The notes under the pieces are model-generated. The model was not told the origin of the DNA. It saw nothing but the letters and a program-made list of their open reading frames with translations, and did not search any database. The translations under genes were made by a program, and so were the position numbers. Of a stretch of 64,000 nucleotides of DNA, positions 22,288-34,492 are shown in pieces. The stretch lies in assembly GCF_000218685.1 (NCBI RefSeq), contig NW_006763290.1, positions 894,885 through 958,884 on the forward strand. Reading direction: 5' to 3'. Every line of letters begins with the position of its first letter. The first letter of the stretch is position 1. This DNA is from Serpula lacrymans var. lacrymans S7.9 (lineage: Eukaryota; Basidiomycota; Agaricomycetes; Boletales; Serpulaceae).

Positions 22288-25200
22288 GTGGAACGCTTGA
22301 GACGGTCTGCAGCAACTCAATTGCATGCTCAGGAACAACAAACGGCCAATCATCCTTCCCCTGTCTTTCCCTACTTTGCCACGACTGCTGATCGCTCAAA
22401 CATCATATTAAGGAGTGGGATTCGTCATTGTCAACCATTGTTCACAATCAATGTCCATGTGCTGTGTGTGCTTGTAGATCCCACATCCTTTGATCTCAAG
22501 TTGCTGCATAATCAATTTCTGCCTCTCCATACCCTTCCAACTTTGTACAATCTGGATGTGTACCAAGGTGCTATTACGTATGATAAAGGATTGGAAAACA
22601 CTCATCAGTTAGCTGGCATTTTTATGTGTCCAACATATAAGCACTCCCTTGTTGATCGGGGTAAACAAACCCTTGATTCTTGGGCTAACTTTCAGTGTTA
22701 TGGCCATGGTGTTTTGCCAAATGATGTTCAAGAGGCAGCCCATGAAAGTTCTATCTTGGATCTTATAATGATTGCCCAAGCACGTTCCACTCAGCTGTCC
22801 TATCTTTTTTCTGCAAAGGAAAACAATCCGGGGAAATCTTTCCACTTCCCAAAAATATATTAAAGGAAATATTGTGATCTTGCTTCAAAATACACTAAAA
22901 GTCCAACAGTTTCTTCCACCTTCTCGCGCTGAAATTGAAGAGAGTGTATGTGCTCTTTTTGTTGGTGTGGACACTGCTGTTACATGCCATAGCATTGCCC
23001 AATTGTACCCTGTCCTGGTTAGCAAGCGCAAAATCAAGATTTTGTTGGATTTTTGATTATGTATAACCCATTCTATAGACAAAGTGAAGTACAGTTTTCT
23101 AACAAGAACTTGGATGAGTTGTATGCAGGTGACAAGGACAGTGAGCTCCCTTCCGCGCTATCATTAAGTTTTGTTCCCCCTGCTGCATCAGAGAACAGTG
23201 CTACTTCTGACTACACTAATCATGATAACCTTGACTCAGGGCCAGTGGGCCACTGGGTAAACAACATGATGACATTCTTGAGGCTGTGGGCTATACTTTA
23301 GGGGACTATTCCCCTGCAAGTTATTGTCAGATAAAAGCAATAGCACTAGCTTCCTGCGTTGGTGGTAAGAGGTTCTCGCAAATTCAAAGTGCCAATAGCC
23401 TCGTTAATGACAATAATCCTTCCATATTGTCTTTGCTATTTCCTCACTTAGATCCATGGGGAATTGGATCATTCAACCACCCAGATTGCACTGTAGAGCA
23501 GCACATTTCGTTCCAGAGGCAAGTGCACAACCTTCTTATGCAGCATAATTGATGTTTTCAACTTGATCCAAATTTTGCTTATGTGTGTTTCAATATCTTG
23601 CAAAAAAAAGAAGTTAATCAGCAGATCTGTTTTCGGGTGTTATCTGATGTATGTGATATAATAGGTGCAGATATTGCTGAATATGCTCCCGGTTTGACAG
23701 ACCTGTTTTGCCAATGACAGAACAATCCAGCTGCAAAACCTTCAAACAACTATCAGAAAAAGGCTTTACGCCTCCTTAACAAATTGAAACTCATTGTCAA
23801 GGACCTCAAGGGGTCGACTGGCTACAAACTCTGCCAGAGGAATGAGATTTGTGCGCTCATCAAGAGATTTAGTACTCCCGCATTATTTCTTACCCTGAAT
23901 CTGTCTGATATCAATCATCCTTTGGTAGGAGTTCTTGGAGGCTTATTGCCTGAGCAATGGCAACAAATGTCTTTGTACAATTGCAGCCTGTTTGTGGCTA
24001 AAAATCCAGCTGCTGCTGCTCAGTTTTTCCATGTTGTGATGTGCACTTTCTTCAAAGTTATCGTGAAACATGGCTCTAACTCACCTGGTTTATGTGGGCA
24101 CAGTGAAGCATACTACAGCATGATGGAAGCACAAGGAAGGGGTACCTTGCACTGTCATATGTTATTGTGGTTGCATGGCAATCCAAATCCTCAGGTGTTG
24201 CGAGACCAAATGTGTGAAGATCCTGCATTTGAAGTACAATTGTTTCAATAGTTGGAAAGTATTATCAAGTGTGAGCTTCCTGGCATGACGGACATTCTTG
24301 TTGAGCAAGAAGGTGTTGCTGTTCAAAAACCTCCACTGGCACCTGAGTCTATAGATCCACGTGTCCAAGATGCTCCTGATGTTGTAGTCAATGAATCATT
24401 GTTCGAGAAAGAGTTCCAGGAGTTTGTAAGAGAGTTAGCTGTGTACTGCAATTGGCATGAGCATACAGAGACTTGTTGGAAACATTTAAAACCTGGTGAA
24501 CCGCGTGACGACTCTCACTGTTGGATGAGAATTAATGGTAACACTCGATCTTTCACAGATTTGGATCCAGAGACGGAGTCCATCCTTATTGCGCAGATTA
24601 CATCCACACATTAATAACTTCAATGATCTTGTGTTGTTTTTGATGCGTTGTAATATCAATATCAAATATATAGGCTTGGGGCAAGCTGCAAAAGCTCTTG
24701 TATATTGTGTAACTGACTAAGAGCTCATTGCCTGTCCACATTGGTTTTGATGCTTTGCGCTATGCTGTGAAACAAAATGGCATGAAATTCTCAAATAGTG
24801 ATTCAAGCTCGGCTGGGCAACATTGAAGTCTGTTCACAAAGAGTGCTAACACTATAATAACACACCAGGAAATGTCTCACCAGCAAGTTATGAGCTATCT
24901 TGTGGGAGGTGGTGACTGCTACAGCAGCCATAGCTTTAAGTTGTTACATTGGGCTGATTTTGACTGCTATGTACTTCATGAACTTGAATGAGCTACCAAT
25001 CCAAGGGGTGCGGGCCATGTGGAGCAAGTTGTTGATGATCCCAACGAGTCTGACATTGATGTTGAAAGTTGTGATGGGGATGAAAGTGCTGATACGGGAG
25101 ATGAGGTTCTCATCATATTTGATGGAGAGTGATTTAGTTCTAACACAAACATTATAGACTACTGCCATAGGAGTGATGACGACTGCTTCAATAACCTGTT

Positions 25201-27343
25201 TCTTTGGCACTGAAAGCACTCAGAAAATTTCATTGAGGACAGAAGAAGCCAGGTTGGCCAAGCTCACCTCATATCAGGGTGGAGACAACAGTATGAAACA
25301 CGCATCTGAGGAAAAAAGGCATGTCCTAGAGGTCGATTCCAATTGGCACATCCTCAAAAGGATTCTCATCTTATTTGTATGCATGAGGAAAGTTCTGTTC
25401 CTGTGTTATTGGGTTCCTCTTTGCCTCAACCAAACCAAAGTGAAGCCAATTACCTGTTATGGTGCCGTGCCATGCTCATTTTGTTCAAGCCTTGGTGTTT
25501 GGTATTAGACTTGAAGGAAGCTCACCACTCATGGTGTGATACTTGTGAAGCCTATGATTTTCCACCGTATTTTTGTGTTATAATGAGTAATATGATTGTG
25601 GAAAATGAGTGCAAAGATGCACGGGACTTATCTGAATCACAACGTGTAGGACAGAATTCATCTCACAGTAACAAAAATACAATACCCCAAGAAGTTGTTG
25701 ATGACATTGAGGTCCTACAAGTGGCGTCTCTTCAATTGTCTTTTGAAGCTATTGCAGCATTAGAGAGTGTTCCATCTACAACAAAGAAGGATGAAAATGT
25801 TAAAAGTGTGTATTGACTGCATTAGAACAAGCAGGTGTGTTAATGTCAAAGAATCAGCAACAGATGCAGTTCCCTACTCTCCTCCCACGCCCGCAACTGC
25901 CCATAATCTCATGACTATTTGTCAGCAAGCACAATTAATGAAAGACATTAAAAAGTGTAAAAGACCACGTCCTACCGAAGATTGCCAAACTCTTCAGAGT
26001 GCCAAGCACGCCCGCACTGATGTAGGTCCTCACACATCATTGAACACAGTCGCTCTTGACCAGCTTTCTGGTGTTGGCCCCATGTCCTTTCTCTCCTCCC
26101 ACCCACGTACACCTATCAGCATTCTACACTAAATCATCGAAGAAAAAGGGATTAAAGGCAATACAGAGCAAGAAAGAGCACTTACTTTGGTTGGAGAACA
26201 CTATGCAACAAAAAGTGATGAGTAGATGCTGCTGTACATTGCCAGCATTGTGGGCTCTGGAAAAAGTTAATCAATGCAATTGTGGATTTTTTTGATAGGT
26301 GTTACTCCTCACACGAGCTCCTCCTCAGCGCTCCCACTGGTTGTGCGGCTGTGCTAATTGGTGGATACACTATCCATGCCCTGACTTTCTTACCTAAATC
26401 AAAACACAAACCAAATCAGAATGAGCTAGAAAAGATCTGGTGCAATGTAAAATACCTTGTGATTGATGAGATTTCAATGGTCCCCGCCAAACTATTGAGT
26501 GACATATCCCATAGACTTTGTTCAGCCACCGCTGCAATTCAAGTTGAGCAAACAAACCTTTTGATGGGATGAATGTAATATTTACAGGAGATTTTGGGCA
26601 GCTAAAACCTGTCAAAGAGACGGCAATGATTAGTTATAGTTTAGTCAGCCAATTGCAACCAAACTCTGCTCAAACCAATTATGGCCAATCATCACTACAT
26701 GACGCTTTCCTGTGACATCAAGTGAATAAGGTTGTGAAAATGAAGAAGAACTGGAGAGCACAAGGTGATCCCACTTTTGTTAACTTGTTGCAACGAATTT
26801 GACTGGGCAATGCATGGAACAGAGTAAGTGCCTTGTCTACTGAGCAAAAAGGGTGTGGTGTCAAAAATTTATGCTGAGTCTGACCTCAATGTATTAACAA
26901 AGCGGCATCTGACTTATCTTTATTCACACCATGCAAATGAACTCCATCAATTTGATGACACAGCAATCATTGTTTGTGAAAAGGTTGTCCGGGATGCCAT
27001 CAACTACAAGAAAGTTGAGTTGTTTGCTCGCTCTACACAACAAGAGTTACATACCTACCATTCCTGTGACACAGTCAAGAAATTGGACATTGAAGAAGAT
27101 CTTCAACAGTTTGTGTGGACAAAAATTAGCTCCTCCATCACTCATGATAGTTTGGGAAAGTTGCCTCTCGTACGAGGCATGCGTGTTGTGGTAACAGAGA
27201 ATGTTGCCATTACTTCTAATGTTGTAAATGAAGCAGAGGGGATCTTGGACAACATCAAGTTCTCCACAGATGCTCAGAATCGCTGTTATGCTGAATGTGC
27301 ATATGTTCAAATTGACAGTGTTGATGATGAGAACTGTTGTTAG
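22288..27343 (+). pseudogene. Helitron Rep/helicase (Helitron transposon), eroded
   Basis: Rolling-circle transposon polyprotein broken into many frames. In order: a DUF6570-like N-terminal region (22288-23060) with LMIAQARSTQLSYLFSAKE-like sequence then IEESVCALFVG; the Helitron N-like block (23286-23552) SILSLLFPHLDPWGIGSFNH; the Rep block (23784-24251) with GRGTLHCHMLLWLHG, where HCH fits the HUH metal-binding motif; QQVMSYLVGGGDCYSSH (about 24880); ANYLLWCRAMLILFKPWCL (about 25450). The PIF1-type helicase has Walker A IVGSGKS (about 26250), a frameshift, APTGCAAVLIGGYTIHALTF, and Walker B VIDEISMV (about 26460), then IFTGDFGQLKPV (about 26580). 26828-27343 is a downstream helicase region with LPLVRGMRVVVTENV. 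The final helicase motifs with SRSR are missing. No 5'-TC or 3'-hairpin-CTRR terminus could be placed. Non-functional. Confidence 0.8.
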
Positions 27344-27958
27344 AAAACCACACACAAAAACAAACTAACACACTATCCTCCCAGATTCCACGAAACTTGT
27401 TTATGGGCTTTGCCTCCTAGAACAGTGGGTGCTCTGGTTGTTTGTGGGGTGGTATGTATGAGGATCCTTCAAAGTAAAACCCAGAGATGTATGGGTGTGG
27501 GTTTTGAGGAGGAGGGATAGTTGGAATATAGAAAGATAGGGGCTTTGTGGCAAGTATAGACGAGCACTACCTTGCTAATCGTAGCACAAGATAGGTTTGA
27601 GAACGACAATATGACGAGGTTTCCAGTGATAGCAGGCTCCTGACGCACAGACTGTAGTGCTCAGAAGGACTCTAATTGAAAGGGATGACAATCACTTTCA
27701 AAAGTGACGAGTGACAATGACAGCAGTTGACAGTGGTAGCAGTGGGAAGTGTTGTGACCACACTGGATCACAAGTAGTAGTGAGTAGTGAACTTGAAGGG
27801 CAAGACAAAACACTATCAGTATCAACACAGTTCCTTTATTGTCAGTCAGGCATTCTAAAAAATATGTGTCCATAAAAATGATTCAAAAATTAAAAATAAT
27901 TGTACTGTAAATGAATGTTCTGCTGAAAAAAAAGAAACTGGAGCCACCGGTCCACCAC
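27344..27958. other. Intergenic, nothing assigned
   Basis: Between the Helitron remnant and the candidate minus-strand exon. Only short shadow frames, plus GAC/GTG-rich irregular sequence at about 27680-27780. Confidence 0.45.
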
Positions 27959-28387
27959 CTAGTCCAAATCCAACAGTTCCATGGCCTCACCAATGGACTG
28001 GTTGTGTTGGACCACCTGGTCAAACAAGGGAGGGAGAGGAGTAGTCCCAATTTGGAACAAGTGAGTCCCAGGCAGCGTGTGGTAGGTGTAGCTGTAGCAA
28101 AGACGATGGACAAAAGATAAGTGTACCCAAGTAAATGGGACAGCGATGAACATGGGCGATGCAAGGGGATGAACCTTCTCCAGCTCAAAAACTACCCACT
28201 CACGCTCCAACCAGGCAAGACGTGTTACGCTTGGAATGTGCAAGCCTGGTAATGCTGGGTTTCTGATGTATAAAGGGTTTCTGATAAGCTCGTCGTAGAC
28301 AAGTTTGAGACGTATTCTGATGATGAGGGTTTCAACTGATGAATACCAAGTTACACTGTTAAAGCGTACAATCGTATTGGAGATGTT
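27959..28387 (-). CDS. Last exon of an unrecognised protein-coding gene (candidate)
   Basis: A minus-strand open frame without internal stops runs from a plausible acceptor (TATTGTAG, near 28388) to a TAG/TAA-type stop at 27959-27961. It contains KLVYDELIRNPLYIRNPALP, RLAWLEREWVVFELEKVHPL and TWVHLSFVHRLCYSYTYHTL and ends GEAMELLDLD. The amino-acid texture (many W, Y, H, few low-complexity runs) and the locally higher G+C suggest a real gene rather than TE debris. The upstream exons are unresolved. 28691-28906 (-) encodes a hydrophobic segment (IPILIHLFVTSTLLLLILFA), followed in the same frame, after one TGA at about 28688, by IDYHVPLLISAKPRRPVQIG and NCDSYGLYFFLE. I could not join these in phase to the last exon. 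No domain is recognised; membrane association is only inferred from the hydrophobic stretch. Confidence 0.4.
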   Translation of the reverse strand, partial: NISNTIVRFNSVTWYSSVETLIIRIRLKLVYDELIRNPLYIRNPALPGLHIPSVTRLAWLEREWVVFELEKVHPLASPMFIAVPFTWVHLSFVHRLCYSYTYHTLPGTHLFQIGTTPLPPLFDQVVQHNQSIGEAMELLDLD

Positions 28388-29576
28388 AACTACAATACAA
28401 GTGGCTATATATACTGTCCTACTTTAGGGTAGGTGTTTGTGTTGAACAAACAACAACGGGTGAGAAACTATAACAAGTAACCAGTGTGGGAAATAGTAAT
28501 GAGTAGTGGTAGGTAGCTACTCAAGGAAGAAATAAAGTCCGTATGAGTCACAGTTCATAACAAGACGAGCGACCAATGTTTTGATAGTATATGATGGTAG
28601 ATCAACGTCATAAAGATGGACCTGTTGCCCTATTTGAACCGGCCGCCGGGGCTTTGCTGATATCAGCAGTGGCACGTGGTAGTCAATGGATCAGCGACGG
28701 AAGCGGATAGGAAGTGGCGACATCAGAAATGGTGGGGGTGCAAATAAGATGAGGAGGAGGAGGGTGGAGGTGACGAAAAGGTGGATTAGAATGGGGATCC
28801 AGAAACGACCGTCAGGTGAGAATAAAAAGGAGAGGAAGGGGCCCATGGTGGGGTTAGGCAAAGGAAGGGAAGTGAAGGAAACGACAAAAACGAGGGCGCA
28901 ATGCAATGTGTAGCCAGTGGCGACGCGAAAATTTGCCGAAATGCTGAAATGCGGAAAGTACCGAATGGAAAAGCAAAGGTGAGCGTGACTGGATTGCTAT
29001 TTCACGTGGCACTGTGCCTGTGTGGCGCAAAGGCGAGTCTTTTTGAATATTCGCTTTGTTATTGACACCTGTCCATGCTACCAATCAACTTTGGTGCATG
29101 ACACCGCGAACACTGGATTACTTCAAAGCCTGGGAATACTGGACTACCATTACATAGTATAATGGACCCCAGGTTTGTGGTCCACTATTCTAGTTCCCTC
29201 AAACCACTGTGCCTAGCCTATGGAATGAGTCCTTTGCCTGTTCTGAGAACTGGTTCCACATTATGATTTGCCTTTCTGCATATACTACATGACTGGGTTT
29301 AGCCTCCATTTTATTAGCATCTTGAAAATCCTTCCAACCCTTAGTTTGATGTTGAAAATACTGAACTGTCCACTTCATCTTGAGGCACACCAGAATGTCT
29401 TTTTTTATCCACCTGTTGTACATGGCTTTTGCTCTTAGCCAGTGAACCCGGTAAACTGTACTTTATTACTAAATGTTAGCTGTTTGATACCGTGAAACTG
29501 TGACCGGGCTGGGGCACATATATTCAGACATCTAGGTCTGTTGGGAGGTGTCAAATTTCAGATCTATGCTCTAAAA
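28388..29576. other. Upstream part of the candidate gene plus spacer
   Basis: 28500-28906 (-) contains the two coding-like blocks described under the 27959 candidate. 28907-29100 is comparatively G+C-rich and could be its promoter. 29100-29576 includes a minus-strand frame (29199-29423) of unknown nature next to the KDZ fragment. Confidence 0.35.
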
Positions 29577-30624
29577 CTATGGCAATGCAGTGTTGCGGAG
29601 TCTGATTGTATTTGGATTCATGAGCTGGGTACTTGCCTTGAGGTGTTCTGGCTTGAGCTCTTGATATTTTTGTAATATTTCTGCCCGGCAACCCAGAGAT
29701 ATGATTGCATGCTGGGCTCTCTTATATATGGCTGAGTAGACTTTAACATTGGCTTCCATATGGGTAACCTCTGCCCAAGCCTTCAACTTTTTCTTTTGAG
29801 AGCCTCGGGCAGCTCTCATCTCCGTCCTGAACAGAAAAGACTTTTGACCCAGTAGGATATGTATCTGATGCAAGGTACCATTGGCCTGACCTTCCTGGAG
29901 TGTAAGCTCCTTGAGGTTGAAAGCATCTACGCGGGAGAGCAGGCATTAACACCTTTTCTCTAACTCCAGTTTATCCACAGTTGTGCCCTTTTGTTGATTT
30001 GTTTTGCATACATTTGCAGAAGTATCCTGTTAGGTAGAGTTAAGCAATATTTAAAAAGTATGTATTCCTAAAATCCTGGGGGCCCAGGGATTTCCTCAGT
30101 CTCTTCCAACTTCAAGCAGTGGTTCCTCAGACAACTCCATGTCTTGTTTCCTGTGGCAATAAATGCAGCTGGATTTCTGCTTTGCTGGGTAATTTTGCTA
30201 TAGAGATTTCATATATATCCATGGTGTTTTCTTTATGCAGCTGGTTGTTCTGTACCTTTCTTTCCTGGGCAATCTAGGCCTCTGTGTCCTCGGAGTCTGC
30301 AGTAGAATTGATGTTTTTGAATGCAAGCCCGCTTGATGGCAAGCCTTTTTGAACCTTTTTGAACTTCTTGCAAAGCGCCGGGACTAGGCATGCACTTAGT
30401 CATGAATATGGATGAGTAATTGAAACCTGGGACCTACCCATTTGTATAAGCTTCTTCCAATTAGAATCACTCATGTGATCATCCAATATTTCTTGCCTAT
30501 GTGACTTGCTCATAGCCCAGGTGCTCCGAGAAACTTCATTGAGGAGAGCCCAAAGTGTTTCTAATATCTCACCATCAACCTGCCAGCCCCGGAGATCAAA
30601 GGCTGAGGGGTCCCTAGTGTACAA
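29577..30624 (-). pseudogene. KDZ transposase, C-terminal fragment
   Basis: Reading down the minus strand: FDLRGWQVDGEILETLWALL and RSTWAMSKSHRQEILDDHM (30624-30400), the conserved VDGEILETLWxxLNE...RQExLDDHMxxSNWKK region of the Kyakuja-Dileera-Zisupton transposases. Further down is the helical C-terminal block QANGTLHQIHILLGQKSFLF with RTEMRAARGSQKKKLKAWAEV (about 29910-29740), ending near 29577 with YQELKPEHLKAS. The frames are broken between blocks and the catalytic N-terminal half is absent here. A different KDZ copy (N-terminal half, plus strand) is at 50911-51640. Confidence 0.75.
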
Positions 30625-30990
30625 AGGACATCATCAAAAGCTCAAGGCCACCAATGCCTGAACATTGAAACCAGGGTATAGTGGAAAAGGAGGGCTTGTT
30701 TTCAATGTCGGTGCTCCTTCTATGACAGAGAAAGTAAAAGAGAGCACAGAGACAAATATTTTTGACCTGGATATATTAAAATTCAAGTAGATAATTGTAT
30801 TGCTATATGTAAATATATGCCTAAATATGTCTCATAGATGTCTCAAAATCATAAGGACCTTAGAAGGCAGAATTGTCAAGATTTCATAAAAGCTCAGATA
30901 TCTATCAAGAGTAGAGGTAAGGCCACACTGCATCTCAACAGCCTATTGCGCTCTTTGCCACTCATTATTCTGTGACCCAGCTGGGTTGTC
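30625..30990. other. Spacer, nothing seen
   Basis: AT-rich sequence without recognisable coding or terminal repeats. It leads into the partial LTR at 30991. Confidence 0.45.
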
Positions 30991-31141
30991 ACATGTACAA
31001 ATAGCCTGTAGTTGTATAAATACTGCAATAGATCAAGGAGACTCCTCAGCAAGTCTCCTGTAGGAGTTTATCCACTCTCTCCATCACCCCTCTCTGCTTG
31101 TTCTCACTGTGCGCCAGAGTATAAAATCTTTGGTTGTAACA
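30991..31141 (+). mobile_element. Truncated solo LTR, family A (3' part)
   Basis: Shares ACATGTACAAATAG, AGATCAAGGAGACTCCTCAG and the end TTTGGTTGTAACA with the complete copies at 3736 and 57578. The 5' two-thirds is missing. Confidence 0.75.
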
Positions 31142-31151
31142 CATACTGGGT

Positions 31152-31519
31152 CTTCAGCTAAGGCCCGGAACATGTCAGGTACCTCCCAGCTAATGCTTTC
31201 CCTGATATATTGCTTCCATATAGGGAAATTTAATGCCAGATCCATCGAGTTAATTAGTCTTGTGAGGCCTAGATGTCATAAAAGCTAATGTAAATTAGAA
31301 GCATGGGCTCCATATTGATCATTGCCTTCTATCATAAAGACCTTGTATGACCATCTTCAAACTGGCATCTGGTTTAACAACATCATTTCTTCTCCACAAA
31401 ATCATTTAGCATGGGCCGCAGCTCCTCTCAATGTTTGGCTCCAGTATTACATAGAGTAGATTGGAAGGAGTTTAAAACAAGCAGAGGTGTGTGTACAAAA
31501 CAAATAAGTGTGAAAGACC
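31152..31519. repeat. Dispersed repeat, copy 1
   Basis: Directly repeated, with scattered differences, at 50344-50719. It starts TTCAGCTAAGGCCC and ends AAATAAGTGTGAAAGACC. The minus strand keeps a long readable block (HLGLTRLINSMDLALNF and ISWEVPDMFRALAEDP), so it is probably a coding fragment of an unidentified transposon read on the minus strand. Confidence 0.8.
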
Positions 31520-31909
31520 TCCCTATATATGTCCTGCTGGATGCGGAAAGTCATTTGCAACAGCTCATGCCGTTAACATGCATCTTGGCTCTGCAAACAA
31601 ATGCCTATAGTACCACAAAGGAAAGTTACAATCACTCACTATCCCACAGCCACAAGAAGCTAACGGAGAAGAAAAGAGTGGATTAGACATGTTAATAGAT
31701 AATAAGCATACAGAGGAGGCATTGACGAAGTACTACAGGATTTGCAAGAGGACCTCTTTTTATTCATTCTGATTGCACATTGTGACATTATTGATGATGG
31801 GTAGAACACAGCAGGCCCATTCCTTCATCAGAACTCAATTGTCCTAGACAATAATGAGGATGAACATATGAAGGTGGAACATCCCACAGCTGGCAAGGTC
31901 ATAAACATG
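31520..31909. other. Spacer
   Basis: No gene recognised. It ends at the start of Plavaka-homologous sequence. Confidence 0.4.
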
Positions 31910-32952
31910 GACAAGACTTTACATCAGAGGTGGAGAAGAGAATTCATTGCAGCAGGTGGAGATGGTGAAGACGTAGAAATGAGAAATGGGTGAAGCTTCA
32001 GACCCCAAGTTCTTCCCCTTTGCCTTGGAGATGGATTGGAGAATAGAATATTGGGCAATTCAAGATGGTATAGGGCACCAGTCTTTTAATTGGCTGTTAA
32101 GTATCCCAGGTGTAAGTGATTTCATGGATTTTACAAATTTTGCTTATAGTATTGCCAGGTCAGGGAGAAGCTGGGGCTTTCTTACCATAATATACATGGA
32201 TTACACAAGATTGTTGACTACAGCATACCGTCTAGGGCTGAATAGAAATCAACTATGATATTTTTTACTGATACTCCAAATGATATACGCCTTTTCCAGT
32301 ATAAACATATACTTTCAACCATCAGAACTCTCCTTGGGAACCCTGCACATGCCAAACATATAGTCTATTGCCCAAAAAAAGGTTTTCACCAATGCAAGGA
32401 AAGAGTCAAGGATTTATCATGAAATGTGGACTGGAAAATGGTGGCAGGCTATTCAGATGAGCATAATTCTGTATCTCCCAGTGACTTACAGAATCCTTGG
32501 AGTAAGCCCATCTACCATATATGGCAGCCTTGGCTCCTGTTATTATTGCAACAGACAAAACTCAGCTCACATAATTCTCTAATTCTAAATCAGCCTACCC
32601 TGTCTATCTCATGCTTGGCAACATACCCAGAGCAATATGGCGTAAGCCAAGCCAACATGCTTACATACTTATAGAATATCTGTCCATCAACAAAGCCACA
32701 GAATCTCAGCTTACTGCAAAGAAGAAGTTAAAGTCATCAGGCGTTCAGCATATTTTTCATGAGTCAATACAGATTAAACTAGAGCCTTCAAAGAGGGCTG
32801 GTATTGAAGAAATTAATGTCACTGGGGGAGATTGTGCTATAAGGAGAGTCTATCCTATCTTGGCTTGCTATGTTGAAGATTATCCAGAACACTATCTTAT
32901 GACATGTACAAAGTACAAGCCTGACCTGAAAGTAAGCAATCATTATTCCTAG
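31910..32952 (+). pseudogene. Plavaka (CACTA-superfamily) transposase, N-terminal part
   Basis: The plus strand reads MDKTLHQRWRREFIAAGGDG-like sequence (31910-31965), then GEASDPKFFPFALEMDWRIE (about 31987), RQ-rich middle sequence in shifted frames, APVIIATDKTQLT (about 32535-32570), LGNIPRAIWRKPSQHAYILI (32611 onward) and TGGDCAIRRVYPILACYVED (about 32820-32880), ending CTKYKPDLKV. These are the ATDKTQLTxFxGxKxAYPVYLxLGNIPK and GxxRxVxPxLACYVADxPEQ signatures of Plavaka transposases. Frameshifts at about 32280-32420 and 32570 break it. It stops near 32952, so the catalytic C-terminal half is missing. A second copy on the other strand (41739-43870) retains that half. Confidence 0.8.
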
Positions 32953-33699
32953 ATGAAAATATTGAATTGTCACCTAAGATTACGATGATAGGGGAAAAGA
33001 TGAACTAATTCTGGATGAACAAGCACGTCTCTAAATTAGTATCTCTTACATCCATAGAGTTTAACAGCTTATATTAGCCTAATTTCAGACCCATTGTTGG
33101 GCAGAAGAAGGTTAATTTGTTGGACTACCCACATGTATAGTAATAAAAATAAAAAGTTATCTAAAAGGTATAGTATGGAAACCCTGGTCAGAATGATTGT
33201 CAGTGGGTGGTCTGTTTATTAGGCTATCAACCCTTCTCCAGACTGGCGGGAGGAAGTGAAAGAAAAGCTTGTTTCTATGTAAACGACAATGGTTCCACAC
33301 CAACTGCTGTTGTGATTAACTATTTCCCCTTAACACTGGGGCCCATGTACTGTTTCTGAACAGTGATTATTTCTAGTTCTCTTGCCCAAGAAGCTTACCT
33401 TGCACTAAGGGAACAGGGTTTAGACTTTTTATCACCTAACACTAAGCCCAGCGGTCAATGTATAGTCCAGAAAGGTTTTCAAGAACTCCTCTTAATACTG
33501 AGGTCCACATGCAATGATGGTTCCACTTAAGCCTGTGGTGCAACTTTGCATAATGTGCAGGAGAGTGATGAGAGCAAGTCCTAGTGTGACAATAACCTGA
33601 AGTTTGTATACTCTGGTGCACACACAAAGGAACTCGGGAAGGTAGTGATGATGAAGAATAGAGTTGGTAGACTCAATCTTATAAAACAAGTTAGTTGAT
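32953..33699. other. Intergenic, nothing assigned
   Basis: AT-rich spacer. Short minus-strand frames near 33442-33689 have no recognisable domain. Confidence 0.45.
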
Positions 33700-33960
33700 G
33701 GTATTCAACAGGAGGACTTGCAAGGGTATATACTAAAATACATGTGGTACTGTAAAGTTAATATAAATAAAGGTAAGCATTCCATAGCATTTTATTGTAT
33801 TCTATATGATGTTACAGTTGAGTAAGTAAAGTGTCTGATGTCATAGCATGTGGCCAGTCACATGTCAAGTCTAGACACAAGTCAGGTGATGTGTCATGTG
33901 ATCAGTCACATGACTTTCAAAAGTGAAAGTCCAGAAATAAAAGAAAAGGAAAAAGGAAAC
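33700..33960 (-). mobile_element. Solo LTR, family C (partial)
   Basis: Shares AGGAGGACT(T/C)GC, ATACTAAAATACATG and the CATGTGACTTTxAAAAGT-type block with 40620-40938 in the same orientation, and with 6560-7320 inverted. It contains several CACATGAC/CATGTGAT palindromes. Ends are not exact. Confidence 0.6.
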
Positions 33961-34492
33961 TGAGGGTGAAAATAGATGCCAAATATACTGTCATAACATA
34001 TTCTCCTCTATGTCTTGTTATATCTAATTTCTATCTCACATGAGACAATTCGACCTGCCAGGGACATCTGAATTCAATTTCCTCGAACTTGGTCTCAATG
34101 TCCCATGCAAAGTGAAGTATTGCAAGGCGTATCTGCAATCTTATAGGGTGCTAACAGTTATGTATTGAAATTTGTGTAACGGAACATGCTTGGTAAGGCA
34201 CTCAAGGAATTTGAAGCCAGGTACAGACTTCTCTGGTATGTCTTCATTTGGCTGTCATGTGGCTTTGCATTGGCAAATTTTCCGGACCGCCCACTCTTGC
34301 TATGACCAATTTTTCGCGGCCACGCAGGTGAGAGACCCTTCCCGTTGCATCACGTGATCGACGCGACGCGCATTTTCTGGCTCCGCCTAAAATCGCCAAA
34401 GTGCTTTTGACCCTTGCGCTTTCGTTGCTTGATATGTAGTGCACATTCAAGCTCCATTGTTCTCTGGTCATTGATTATACTGCGCAACTGCT
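33961..34492 (+). promoter_or_regulatory. Upstream region of the C2H2 zinc-finger gene
   Basis: G+C rises sharply from about 34290. Around 34350 the sequence GCATCACGTGATCGACGCGA carries a CACGTG E-box palindrome, immediately followed by an ACGCGACGCG motif of the type bound by MBF/SBF cell-cycle factors. Binding is inferred from motif similarity only. The gene starts at 34493, about 130 bp downstream. Confidence 0.4.

Noticed and set aside
22408..22845. Minus-strand frames opposite the Helitron N-terminus
   Set aside because: No domain, and the plus strand carries recognisable Helitron sequence.
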